This document shows, one piece after another, positions 40,681-47,476 of a stretch of DNA of 50,699 bases. Below the pieces are notes generated by a model that was not told the DNA's origin, did no database searches, and worked only from the letters and a program-made list of their open reading frames with translations. The DNA is from a virus: the IMG/VR virus record IMGVR_UViG_3300032294_001918, positions 1 to 50,699 of that record; one strand, 5' to 3'. A program made the translations under genes and the position numbers. Every line of letters begins with the position of its first letter. Positions within the stretch are counted from its first letter, which is position 1.

Positions 40681-40798
40681 CTTTATGTACTGTTTTTAGG
40701 TTTTTGTAAATCCTTTTAGCATCTTCTAATGTCTTACCAGCACCTGATGCCATAAACACAGATAATCTTCTTAATTTTTTAGCTGCTTTGTTGTTCAT
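40658..40798 (-). CDS. small basic phage protein, 46 aa
   Basis: The frame MNNKAAKKLRRLSVFMASG…KNKTLEDA-type basic helix reads fully as MNNKAAKKLRRL, then SVFMASGAGKTLEDAKRIYKNL, then KTVHKENKKAPR. It resembles a class of small basic proteins seen near replication or late genes of Bacteroidota phages. SGAGKT looks like a fragment of a P-loop, but the protein is too short for an ATPase. It overlaps the end of the HNH gene by 20 bases. Its 3' end is shared with the plus-strand terminator. Function unknown. Confidence 0.6.
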   Translation of the reverse strand: MNNKAAKKLRRLSVFMASGAGKTLEDAKRIYKNLKTVHKENKKAPR

Positions 40799-41396
40799 AA
40801 ATTTTATTTCCTTTTTTAATGTTATCAATCAAAAACATAGGCTGCAAATTACTATAATGGCAATATTTTGATGTTTCATATATACAATCCCAATTAACCT
40901 TAGATAAAGGATAAATATGATCTATATTCCATAAAGTGCCATAATTAGACCAGTTCATATTTTTTTGAAATTGTATTTCAATATATTTTTTAAGATATAT
41001 TGAATCACAACCTAGTAAATCAGTGGTTCTAAATTTTTTATCTTTCCCAGCACTTTTTACAGCTTTACTATGCCTATCCCTTAAGCCTCTTAGTAATTTA
41101 AAAGAAAAATCATATAATGCTCTTTTTTTCTTATATAAATTATCATTATGTATTTCTCTCTCTTTATTTAACAAATATTTTTTTCGCCTTCTAATAGATT
41201 CTTTTTCTTTATTTCTTTTGCAATAATCTCTGCTTCTTCTATTAGTGCATATTTTACAAACATTTGATATTAAATCATATGTACTTTTGTTACTTGGATA
41301 TAAATCTTTAGACTTATGCTCTTTACAATCACTACATATTTTTAAACCATTGTCATCATAAGACCTTTTAGGATATGGTTTGCCTTTTGGATACAT
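40779..41396 (-). CDS. HNH endonuclease, 205 aa
   Basis: An N-terminal zinc-ribbon-like part (LKICSDCKEHKSKDLYPSNKST…VCKICTNRR, two CxxC pairs) is followed by a very basic helix (RNKEKESIRRRKKYLL). The C-terminal HNH core has WNIDHIYPLSKVNW, CHYSNLQPMFLIDNIKKGNK with the expected His, Asn and His/Lys positions. This is the arrangement of free-standing HNH endonucleases that invade phage genomes. The stop lies inside the following 46-residue gene (20-base overlap), suggesting the endonuclease is a later insertion beside, and slightly into, that gene. It is intact and could be active. Confidence 0.82.
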   Translation of the reverse strand: MYPKGKPYPKRSYDDNGLKICSDCKEHKSKDLYPSNKSTYDLISNVCKICTNRRSRDYCKRNKEKESIRRRKKYLLNKEREIHNDNLYKKKRALYDFSFKLLRGLRDRHSKAVKSAGKDKKFRTTDLLGCDSIYLKKYIEIQFQKNMNWSNYGTLWNIDHIYPLSKVNWDCIYETSKYCHYSNLQPMFLIDNIKKGNKIYEQQSS

Positions 41397-41403
41397 AATT
41401 TAT

Positions 41404-41526
41404 TTATTTACCTTGCCCCCTATATGCTTTTGGTCGTGGATTGTGCTTGTTATACGATTTCTTTGCACTGCCTGTTTTTCTACTACCAAATGTTACCTTT
41501 CTTGAATCTGTTTTAACTTTTGCCAT
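41404..41526 (-). CDS. small basic protein, 40 aa
   Basis: A complete short frame, MAKVKTDSRKVTFGSRKTGSA…NKHNPRPKAYRGQGK, uses the same AAAATGGCA start context as many genes here. The motif DSRKVTFG followed by Lys/Asn-rich sequence and a YRGQGK ending is one I associate with small hypothetical proteins repeatedly found in Bacteroidota phage genomes. The strong positive charge suggests nucleic-acid contact. It lies one base downstream of the HTH-like gene and directly upstream of the HNH gene. Confidence 0.65.
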   Translation of the reverse strand: MAKVKTDSRKVTFGSRKTGSAKKSYNKHNPRPKAYRGQGK

Positions 41527-41527
41527 T

Positions 41528-41800
41528 TTATGTGTTATTTAGGATTAATTGGTACGAATATAAGCCATTTTCTAAATAATTTTTATTTAGGGTATGCCTA
41601 CCAAACTTTTCTTTCCTAAAATCACGCAAACCAGCCGATACTGATGCTTCAGGTATATGAGTAATGGCTGAAATTTCACTAAGGGTTCTAAACCTTTGAT
41701 CTTGCATAAGCTCTTTTAATTTAAAATGATTCTTAGCTAATCTTTTACCATCTCTTTCATGAACATAATCAGTTCCGTCAAATACTAATTCTTGTTGCAT
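41528..41800 (-). CDS. HTH/winged-helix DNA-binding protein, 90 aa
   Basis: Residues ~25-65 (HFKLKELMQDQRFRTLSEISAITHIPEASVSAGLRDFRKEKFG) form a winged-helix or HTH unit: a helix ending LSEIS, a turn ITHIPEAS, then the recognition helix VSAGLRDFRK. The following RHTLNKNYLENGLYSYQLIL could be the wing. Small HTH proteins of this kind in phages often have regulatory roles or help in replication. It sits between an SH3-like small protein and the 40-residue basic protein in the replication operon. The target is unknown. Confidence 0.6.
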   Translation of the reverse strand: MQQELVFDGTDYVHERDGKRLAKNHFKLKELMQDQRFRTLSEISAITHIPEASVSAGLRDFRKEKFGRHTLNKNYLENGLYSYQLILNNT

Positions 41801-41801
41801 A

Positions 41802-42023
41802 TTATTGGGTTTTAAAATACTTTAAATCTATGTCCCCGCCGTCCATTTTATTTGGATAGATGAGTATGTCTTTATCGTAAAAGTTCCGCACCATACCATT
41901 GTGGTAAAATACGACTTTCCAAACGGTGTTGACTTCTGTTCCGTAGTCAATCCAAGCAATGGCTTTTCCTCTTCCAAGTGGTGTTTCAACTTCTATAGGG
42001 TTTATTAATTCGTGAATATACAT
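41802..42023 (-). CDS. small SH3-like protein, 73 aa
   Basis: The sequence IEVETPLGRGKAIAWIDYGTEVNTVWKVVFYHNGMVRNFYDKDILI has the spacing of a small beta barrel (SH3/KOW-like) as seen in short phage proteins beside SSB. The TPLGRG turn and the final strand before a disordered tail (YPNKMDGGDIDLKYFKTQ) support this. Its start overlaps the stop of the SSB gene, so the two are probably translated together. No function can be named; interaction with replication or RNA components is possible. Confidence 0.5.
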   Translation of the reverse strand: MYIHELINPIEVETPLGRGKAIAWIDYGTEVNTVWKVVFYHNGMVRNFYDKDILIYPNKMDGGDIDLKYFKTQ

Positions 42024-42361
42024 TAGGCATTATTTTCATCATTTTTTGCTGATAAAAGCTGTAAAGACGTAACTCTAGCATGCAACTGCGCAATCACTTC
42101 TTTTGTTTTATCGTTATTGTAAGTCTTTGCTTCTGGCTTACCTTCCATGTAAATCATTGTACCTTTTTTTAGGTAATTTGATACATTCAATTTGTCTGTC
42201 CAATAAGCACATGAAACCCATGTAGTTTTATCTACATCTTCACCTTGTTGGTTTTTGAACTTTTCACTGTAAGCCATTGAAAAATTAATCACTGTTTTAC
42301 CATTCACTGTGTTTACTACTGCATCTTGTCCTAATCTTCCGATTACTGAAATTCTGATCAT
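42023..42361 (-). CDS. ssb: single-stranded DNA-binding protein, 112 aa
   Basis: This is an OB-fold SSB. The N-terminus MIRISVIGRLGQDAVVNTVNGKTVINFSMAYSE matches the SSB start, WVSCAYWTDKLNVSNYLKKGTMIYMEGKPEAKTYNN corresponds to the central W…Y-LKKG…V-G pattern, and VIAQLHARVTSLQLLSAK closes the barrel. The normal acidic tip is replaced by a short NDENNA ending, so binding of host partner proteins may differ. It lies 18 bases after the primase-helicase gene in the replication operon and would protect single-stranded DNA during replication and recombination. Confidence 0.88.
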   Translation of the reverse strand: MIRISVIGRLGQDAVVNTVNGKTVINFSMAYSEKFKNQQGEDVDKTTWVSCAYWTDKLNVSNYLKKGTMIYMEGKPEAKTYNNDKTKEVIAQLHARVTSLQLLSAKNDENNA

Positions 42362-42379
42362 TTTTTTGTTTTTTAATTA

Positions 42380-44242
42380 TTAAAATATTACTTCTCCACC
42401 ATCTTCATCTTTATATGGAAGCCATGATTGATTAGCTTCTTTTCTTTTCCAAAAATCAAGTCCTTTTTTATTCAACATCTCTTGTATAAAATCCCTTCCC
42501 TCAATAAAAAATCTTCTTCTATCCCAAATATACTCAACCATTACAAATCCTTTCCTACCAACACTTTTCTTTTTAATTTTCTTAGAGTGAAATTCTGCAA
42601 CAGGACTTTTTGGATCTGTCTGTGCAAATGGTCTATGGTAAACGGTAATATTGTCCATTTTATTGTTCCACATAGCACCATCATTTATATCAAATACATC
42701 AGGACATTTGTAGTTACCACTCCTATCCCTTTCCATTAATTTTGGATGGGCAATAACCCAAAAATATACATCATTCTTCTTCGCAAATCTTGAAAAGTCA
42801 GCTAATAATGTTTCCAAATACTTATCAGTTCTACCACCAAAACCTTTGTAATCATTGGTCATTTGGTTAAATGGATCAATACAACAAAAGTCAACTTTCT
42901 CTTGCACAATCAATTCCAAAAACTTCTCTTTGATATACTGCGGGGTAGGCGAAAGCATCTCTGCGCTAATATAGAAAATATGTTTAGAAATAAAATCGTA
43001 TGCAGCCTCGTAAATGTCATTGGCTGGTCTATTTGGATTAAATGGAGTACACTCACAACCCAAAAGCATCTCAACATAGTCGTGGAAATATTCTTCAGCA
43101 GGCGTATCTTCAGGAGAAAATGTAGCTATCTTTTCGCCATACATGATAATTCTACTTAGCAATTGCGACTTTTGCCAAGCCGTTTTACCGTAGTTACCAA
43201 TACCGGTAAGCAATGTAATCTCACCCCTTTTAGGCTTAAAAATATGATCAAGCTCTGGTACTCCTACACCCATAACCTTATCAAACCCATTTTGATTGAT
43301 AAGCAAAGCTTTATCCTTTACATCAATTCCATATACCACATCTTCAACCCTGTAATTATCACCCTTTTCATCTACAAATTCATTCTTAACATCAATTTCA
43401 AAATTCGTAGTCTTATTGACCAACTTTTCCTTTTGTATAATAGCCGAACCAGCAATAGCCCTATTTGCCCTATATCCGCTCTTTACAGCCCCTCTCATCT
43501 CCGACATAGTAAAGTCATTACTCACTAAATATTCGGCTGAAATGAGGCTTAAAGCGGCCTCCTCGTTGATGCCAAACCTACAACATGCAGATGCCAACTT
43601 AAAAATGTAAGTATTTCGCTCTCCAGTGACAAAAGCATCATTTTTATTGGTTAGCCATTTTAAGATTCTTCGGAAGTTTTCAGAATCGTCAATTGTTTCA
43701 ATTTCGTTGACAATTTTTTCTATTTTTTTAGCTTTGGTGTAAACCGAAGCTTTATCGTTTATGTAAATATCGGGATCAAAACTTTCGTAACAAACCCTGC
43801 TAACATTAATTCCACTTCGGTCAACTTCTGGAAAAACCTCTTGTAGTGATTGGAAATGCTCTCTATGCTTTTTGCCATCCGCTATTTTAACCAAAGCTTT
43901 TAAACCATTACCTGAAGGACTAACCCAACAAGCATACACAAAATCTTTTTGGATAATTTCTGTTTGCTTATCCCTTAAGTCAGAAATATCATCAAAATCT
44001 AAAACTATAAATCCGCTATGCGCAACCAATTGCTCATCCTTCCTATCTGCTCCAAACTTACCGCTGAAGCAAATTGAAGGTAAATTGAGCTTTAGCTTAT
44101 TAGCCTTTTCCTTGTCCAAAGCCAACCTAATGTCTAAAACCAAAGCTTTACTTGCCCCTAGCTTAATCCTTTCAAGTGCTTTGTCAACGGTTATGAAATG
44201 TGGTTCCTTGCTAAAAATGTTTTTAAAAATAGTAACTTGCAT
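42380..44242 (-). CDS. primase-helicase: BT4734/VirE-like primase domain fused to DnaB/Twinkle-like helicase, 620 aa
   Basis: Residues ~10-170 match the BT4734-like domain found in Bacteroidota mobile elements and phages: FITVDKALERIKLG, VLDFDDI with acidic D82/D84/D85, SPSGNGLKALVKI, and DRSGINVSRVCYESFDPDIY. These look like the three motifs of a prim-pol-type primase. Residues ~190-270 are a small helical linker domain. Residues ~300-600 are a RecA-fold helicase with Walker A GIGNYGKT (347-354), Walker B VDFCCIDPFNQM and a late motif YFWVIAHPKLMERD, followed by the DVFDINDGAMWNNKMDN segment typical of Twinkle/T7 gp4 helicases. A single protein thus probably primes and unwinds. It belongs to the replication operon with SSB and the DUF4373-like protein. 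Confidence 0.85.
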   Translation of the reverse strand: MQVTIFKNIFSKEPHFITVDKALERIKLGASKALVLDIRLALDKEKANKLKLNLPSICFSGKFGADRKDEQLVAHSGFIVLDFDDISDLRDKQTEIIQKDFVYACWVSPSGNGLKALVKIADGKKHREHFQSLQEVFPEVDRSGINVSRVCYESFDPDIYINDKASVYTKAKKIEKIVNEIETIDDSENFRRILKWLTNKNDAFVTGERNTYIFKLASACCRFGINEEAALSLISAEYLVSNDFTMSEMRGAVKSGYRANRAIAGSAIIQKEKLVNKTTNFEIDVKNEFVDEKGDNYRVEDVVYGIDVKDKALLINQNGFDKVMGVGVPELDHIFKPKRGEITLLTGIGNYGKTAWQKSQLLSRIIMYGEKIATFSPEDTPAEEYFHDYVEMLLGCECTPFNPNRPANDIYEAAYDFISKHIFYISAEMLSPTPQYIKEKFLELIVQEKVDFCCIDPFNQMTNDYKGFGGRTDKYLETLLADFSRFAKKNDVYFWVIAHPKLMERDRSGNYKCPDVFDINDGAMWNNKMDNITVYHRPFAQTDPKSPVAEFHSKKIKKKSVGRKGFVMVEYIWDRRRFFIEGRDFIQEMLNKKGLDFWKRKEANQSWLPYKDEDGGEVIF

Positions 44243-44245
44243 CGT

Positions 44246-45028
44246 TTATTTGTTTAGTTGTTCAACTCTTGTTTTGTATTTTATAAAATCTGCATCTTGG
44301 TATAAATGTGAATTATTCTTTGGTGTTTGTGGCGAATTTACTAAACCTATCAATTCATCATTCCAAGATTTGTTATTTAAAAATGTTTGTGGATCTTTTC
44401 TAAACTTTTTATCTGGTTGAGCAATTTTGTATTTTGGAATGTATTCCATAATTAAATTTCTATCAGAATCAGATAGCTTTTCCCACTTATCTAACAATTT
44501 CCCCTTTTCACCTGTTTTCTTGTCATACAAATCCCAAAAAGAATCAAATGGTATATTAATAGTTTTATTTAGTTTAGTTTCTTTTCTTTTAGTTTGCGTA
44601 CTTTCTGGAGCAGAAACTCCGTTACTTGCGGTATTATTATTTACAAATTTACCGTTCACTCGGGGTTGTTGTTCACTTTTACGTTTTAAATCACCTCTTT
44701 TTTCATATACCGGTTTTAACCTTTCATCAAGTGATTCCGAATGAATAAAACCATCATTTAGAAATAACATACCCAATTTGATGCAGTAATCAACCATTTG
44801 TTGAATTTCTGGAGCAGAAACCCCGAAATCACCTGCCATAAGTTCAAATTCTACATCAGAATACTCAAATTCATTACCATCTATACCAGTTAAGTATTCT
44901 AAAGTCATTGACCAAATAGCATAACCTATTGCTCCAAACTTTGTACGAATGGCTTTAACCTTTCTATGGTTTCTCATATCCCTATCATGAGGGAAATAAT
45001 CGCAATAATTCTTTTTAGGGCGAGCCAT
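44246..45028 (-). CDS. DUF4373-like replication protein, 260 aa
   Basis: The first ~110 residues (RPKKNYCDYFPHDRDMRNHRKVKAIRTKFGAIGYAIWSMTLEYL…FELMAGDFGVSAPEIQQMVDYCIKLGMLF…FIHSESLDERLKP) match the Lin1244/Lin1753-like N-terminal domain (DUF4373), a winged-helix-like unit found in replication regions of phages and plasmids. The middle is charged and variable (KRKETKLNKTINI), and the C-terminal ~90 residues form another helical domain with KEKLLDKWEKLSDSDR-like content and FRKDPQTFLNNKSWNDE. Such proteins usually act as initiators or helicase loaders. The gene precedes the primase-helicase by three bases, which fits a loader role. Confidence 0.75.
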   Translation of the reverse strand: MARPKKNYCDYFPHDRDMRNHRKVKAIRTKFGAIGYAIWSMTLEYLTGIDGNEFEYSDVEFELMAGDFGVSAPEIQQMVDYCIKLGMLFLNDGFIHSESLDERLKPVYEKRGDLKRKSEQQPRVNGKFVNNNTASNGVSAPESTQTKRKETKLNKTINIPFDSFWDLYDKKTGEKGKLLDKWEKLSDSDRNLIMEYIPKYKIAQPDKKFRKDPQTFLNNKSWNDELIGLVNSPQTPKNNSHLYQDADFIKYKTRVEQLNK

Positions 45029-45038
45029 TTTTTTATAA

Positions 45039-45236
45039 TTAATCGTTAGTAAAATCAGTTCCCATTGCCTTGTTTATCTTTTCTAGATTTTCATCCGAAA
45101 TATTCATAATCCTATGAATTAATATCCCATACAATGTCCCATATGGTACTCCTGATTTTCTTGCAAGCCAAGCTAGTGGCCTTTCTTCTTGCTCTAGGTG
45201 TAGCAAGATAAGGTCTTTTACATTTTGTTTTTTCAT
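45039..45236 (-). CDS. small HTH regulator, 65 aa
   Basis: The sequence LILLHLEQEERPLAWLARKSGVPYGTLYGILIHRIMNISDENLEKINKAMG is a compact helix-turn-helix of the XRE/Cro type: helix 2 LAWLARKSG, turn VPYG, helix 3 TLYGILIHR. It is the first gene of the minus-strand replication operon and faces the plus-strand recombination operon, the classical position of a Cro-like switch. A 16-bp perfect palindrome (45269-45284) lies 33 bases upstream of its start and could be its operator. Confidence 0.7.
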   Translation of the reverse strand: MKKQNVKDLILLHLEQEERPLAWLARKSGVPYGTLYGILIHRIMNISDENLEKINKAMGTDFTND

Positions 45237-45268
45237 AAAAATTTTGGTTGAAGAACAAAGTAAAGAAG

Positions 45269-45284
45269 TTTTATTTAAATAAAA
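45269..45284. promoter_or_regulatory. 16-bp perfect palindrome, possible operator
   Basis: TTTTATTTAAATAAAA is a perfect inverted repeat in the 120-base gap between the HTH regulator and the plus-strand operon. The A+T-rich background makes such palindromes easy to find by chance, so the position beside a Cro-like gene is the main argument. Confidence 0.35.
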
Positions 45285-45318
45285 AAATATTTTTCCCCAA
45301 TTATTTTTTAAAATTTAT

Positions 45319-45348
45319 TTTGTGTTTTAATTAAATTAATTATCTTTG
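45319..45348 (+). promoter_or_regulatory. near-ideal Bacteroidota promoter for the recombination operon
   Basis: TTTG (45319-45322), an 18-base spacer and TATCTTTG (45341-45348) match the -33 and -7 elements of Bacteroidota promoters. Transcription would start near 45353-45356, almost on the ATG at 45357, so the first small gene would have a nearly leaderless message. Confidence 0.7.
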
Positions 45349-45356
45349 TTAAAAAT

Positions 45357-45527
45357 ATGGAGAATAGAGAATTAATTTACGAATTAGCCAAGAGGTTGGA
45401 TATGGTTATAGAAGTTACAAAAGAAGGAAAATACATAGGTAAATATAGATTCATAAACGACAAATTACACAAACTAAAAGAAGATGAGAAATTCAACAAT
45501 AATAGTGAAGAAGAAAAGATGCGTTAG
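45357..45527 (+). CDS. small protein ahead of NinG, 56 aa
   Basis: The frame MENRELIYELAKRLDMVIEV…GKYRFINDKLHKLKED… ends KFNNNSEEEKMR and overlaps the NinG-like gene by 44 bases in another frame. It starts only about eight bases after the -7 box, so its mRNA would be leaderless or nearly so. The composition is charged and helical; no family is recognised. It could regulate translation of the NinG-like gene through the overlap. The start could also be the inner ATG at 45402. Confidence 0.5.
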   Translation: MENRELIYELAKRLDMVIEVTKEGKYIGKYRFINDKLHKLKEDEKFNNNSEEEKMR

Positions 45528-46020
45528 TTGCGGTAATATTGATTATCATTTTTCTAAAAAGATGTGCAAGCAATGTGCTACAGTGGTTTCTACGCAAAAG
45601 AGAATGGAAGAATTTGAAGATGATTCAGAAAGTTTTCAGAATTTAGTTGCAGATCTTGACCATGTATTTAGCCAGTATTTAAGAAATAAATATGCAGATA
45701 AAACAGGTATGGTAGAATGTTATACTTGTGGTAGTAAACATACTATTGCAGAAATACAATGTGGTCATTTTATGGGTAGAGTAAATTTGGGAACAAGATG
45801 GATGGAAGATAATTGCAGACCACAATGTATGGAATGTAATTACTTTAAGACAGGTAATATTGAAGAATTTGAGAATAAACTAAACGAAGAGAATGGAGCA
45901 TTAGTTGAATACCTTAGAGAAACAGCTAGGCAGACAGTAAGACCAACAAGAGATGAGCTTAAATCTTTGATCCTAGAATACAGGGCAAAGCTGAACTTAG
46001 TAAAAAAGAAATTTATTTAA
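45484..46020 (+). CDS. NinG/Rap-like recombination endonuclease, 178 aa
   Basis: The protein has two N-terminal CxxC pairs (C13/C16 and C28/C31). Its core reads VECYTCGSKHTIAEIQCGHFMGRVNLGTRWMEDNCRPQCMECNYFKTGN, where C79/C82, the CGHF at 93-96 and C111/C115/C118 mark the HNH-like zinc fold of lambda NinG (Rap). In lambda this protein trims branched DNA during Red-type recombination. The match is good over the whole core, and length is close to the family. It is followed by two terminators, so it forms its own short transcription unit with the 56-residue gene. Confidence 0.85.
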   Translation: MRNSTIIVKKKRCVSCGNIDYHFSKKMCKQCATVVSTQKRMEEFEDDSESFQNLVADLDHVFSQYLRNKYADKTGMVECYTCGSKHTIAEIQCGHFMGRVNLGTRWMEDNCRPQCMECNYFKTGNIEEFENKLNEENGALVEYLRETARQTVRPTRDELKSLILEYRAKLNLVKKKFI

Positions 46021-46062
46021 TTTTACAGAAGTAATTGTAGATTGGTGGTTTTAAGCAAATAT

Positions 46063-46095
46063 ACCCTCCTGTATTTCTATACTGGGAGGGTTTTT
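46063..46095 (+). terminator. terminator 1 after the NinG-like gene
   Basis: ACCCTCC (46063-46069) pairs with GGAGGGT (46085-46091), with an inner GTAT/ATAC stem and a TTCT loop, and is followed by TTTTT. It lies 42 bases after the stop of the NinG-like gene. Confidence 0.8.
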
Positions 46096-46100
46096 AAAAT

Positions 46101-46128
46101 GGTAGTATTTTTACTACCTTTTATTTTA
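46101..46128 (+). terminator. terminator 2 after the NinG-like gene
   Basis: GGTAGTA (46101-46107) pairs with TACTACC (46112-46118) around a TTTT loop, followed by TTTTATTTTA. In tandem with terminator 1 it would insulate the following promoter. Confidence 0.65.
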
Positions 46129-46139
46129 ATTAAATTAAT

Positions 46140-46171
46140 TTTGGTTAGTATATTTAATTAAATTAATTTTA
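46140..46171 (+). promoter_or_regulatory. putative promoter for the exonuclease operon
   Basis: TTTG (46140-46143), a 20-base spacer and TAATTTTA (46164-46171, one mismatch to TAnnTTTG) precede the ATG at 46186 by 14 bases. The block TTAATTAAATTAATTTT occurs twice here (about 46126-46142 and 46154-46170). A related TTTTAATTAAATTAATT is found in the spacer of the NinG promoter, so it may be a shared activator or UP-like element. Confidence 0.45.
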
Positions 46172-46185
46172 CAAAAAATTATAAA

Positions 46186-46383
46186 ATGGCAAGAAAAATA
46201 GATCCAGAATCAGTTACAAGTAAAGTAGCAGAATTAGAATTAAACCAAGATTATGTTTTTGACAATCCATACACATCTGTTATGGTTATGGTTTCAAATC
46301 TTAAAAAGAAAAAAGGACATGAAAAAAAATTATTTAAAGTGAAATTTATTGACGAAAAAACAACCGTAACAAGAATAAAATAA
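46186..46383 (+). CDS. small protein of unknown function, 65 aa
   Basis: No family is recognised. The sequence RKIDPESVTSKVAELELNQDYVFDNPYTSVMVMVSNLKKKKGHEKKLFKVKFIDEKTTVTRI looks like a small alpha/beta protein. A basic loop (KKKKGHEKK) sits between strands, suggesting nucleic-acid contact. It opens the exonuclease operon, with five bases to the next gene and the common AAAATGGCA start context. Confidence 0.5.
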   Translation: MARKIDPESVTSKVAELELNQDYVFDNPYTSVMVMVSNLKKKKGHEKKLFKVKFIDEKTTVTRIK

Positions 46384-46388
46384 GTATT

Positions 46389-46748
46389 ATGCACATCCAA
46401 ACCGTTAACTACACTAGAACATTTAATTTAGGTAATTATTCTTCTGAAAAAATTGGTGTTGAATTTTCTCTTAATCAAGGTGAGTCTGCAAACAAAGCTC
46501 TTGACATTGCAAGAGAATTAGTGGAAGAATATCATAAGCAAAATGTAGAAAGATTAAAAAGCTTAGGGTATTATCATGATGAAATTGTTGAAGTAATTCC
46601 CACTCAATCAAAGCAAACATTAGCTGAAAAAACAAAATCATTTATTGATTCTTGCAAAACGAAGGAAGAATTAAAAGCTTGGGAGTTAATGAGCAAAAGC
46701 AATCCTGAACTATTAGAACATTATAACAACAAACTAAACACACTTTAA
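46389..46748 (+). CDS. exonuclease-operon protein of unknown function, 119 aa
   Basis: A beta N-terminus (TVNYTRTFNLGNYSSEKIGVEFSLNQGES) leads into helices (KALDIARELVEEYHKQNVERLKSLGYYHDE). A C-terminal helical hairpin (TKSFIDSCKTKEELKAWELMSKSNPELLEHYN) resembles a structural part of recombination-accessory proteins. Proteins with this N-terminal pattern occur beside YqaJ-type exonucleases in Bacteroidota phages and mobile elements, as far as I recall. Its stop overlaps the start of the exonuclease gene. A role as partner of the exonuclease is possible. Confidence 0.5.
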   Translation: MHIQTVNYTRTFNLGNYSSEKIGVEFSLNQGESANKALDIARELVEEYHKQNVERLKSLGYYHDEIVEVIPTQSKQTLAEKTKSFIDSCKTKEELKAWELMSKSNPELLEHYNNKLNTL

Positions 46749-47476
46749 TGAACTGGAACGAAACACTAATCAGAGCAAGCTCTGTTGGTTATTTAATGAC
46801 CGAACCTGTAACTAAAGCAGATAAAGAAGCTGGAGTATTATCCAAGACTGCACAAAAACATTTAATTGAAGTTTATATCTCTGAAAAATATGGAAGAAAG
46901 CGAGATATACAAACAAAGCAAATGAAGAAGGGTATTGAAGCGGAACAAGATTCTATTGATTTATTATCAATGTATCTTAAATTACCATTTAGCAAAAACG
47001 AAGAACGATTTAAAAATGATTTTATAACAGGATTGCCAGATATTATAAATGGTGATACAATTATTGACATAAAGTCAAGTTATGATCTTTGGACATTCTT
47101 AGGTAACATACCAGACAAGTTAGATAACTTATACTATTGGCAAATGCAGTCTTATATGTGGCTTACAGGCACAAGAAAAGCTACTATTGCGTATTGTTTA
47201 GTTAATACACCAGAAAGCATTATTCAACAAGAGAAATATTATTTGCTTAAAAAGATGGATGTAATTTCAGAAGAAAGTCCAGAGTTTATTAAAGAAGCAA
47301 TGAAGGTGGAATTCAATATGACATTTGATGATATATCAATTAACGAAAGAATACTTACGTTTAATGTAAATAGAAGTGAAGATGATATTTTACGCATTGA
47401 AAATAAAGTTCTAAAAGCTAGAACGTTTTTACAGGAATTAGAACAAACGCATTTAAATTTTAATAATGAGTGCTAA
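46748..47476 (+). CDS. YqaJ/lambda-exonuclease-like nuclease, 242 aa
   Basis: This is a PD-(D/E)XK nuclease. The N-terminal RASSVGYLMTEP and KKGIEAEQDSIDLL (E64/E66) correspond to the first acidic motif. FITGLPDIINGDTIIDIKSS supplies D98 and the D107-I-K109 motif. YYWQMQSYMWLTG matches the conserved QxxxY helix. This set is characteristic of the YqaJ family of viral recombinases, which resect DNA ends for annealing. Length is typical. It overlaps its neighbours on both sides and forms the recombination core together with NinG and SSB; a RecT/Erf-type annealing protein was not recognised in the window. Confidence 0.85.
   Translation: MNWNETLIRASSVGYLMTEPVTKADKEAGVLSKTAQKHLIEVYISEKYGRKRDIQTKQMKKGIEAEQDSIDLLSMYLKLPFSKNEERFKNDFITGLPDIINGDTIIDIKSSYDLWTFLGNIPDKLDNLYYWQMQSYMWLTGTRKATIAYCLVNTPESIIQQEKYYLLKKMDVISEESPEFIKEAMKVEFNMTFDDISINERILTFNVNRSEDDILRIENKVLKARTFLQELEQTHLNFNNEC

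Noticed and set aside
40658-40798. SGAGKT in the 46-residue protein as an ATP-binding P-loop
   Set aside because: The first glycine at the GxxxxGKT position is missing and the protein is far too short for an ATPase.
42428-44420. Plus-strand frames of 100-180 residues across the primase-helicase and DUF4373-like genes
   Set aside because: They are antisense shadows of well-supported minus-strand genes, rich in Cys/Phe/Ser runs and without recognisable domains.
45039-45236. Evidence for lysogeny from the Cro-like HTH gene
   Set aside because: No integrase, excisionase or attachment-site pair was seen; a small HTH regulator alone does not show a temperate lifestyle.
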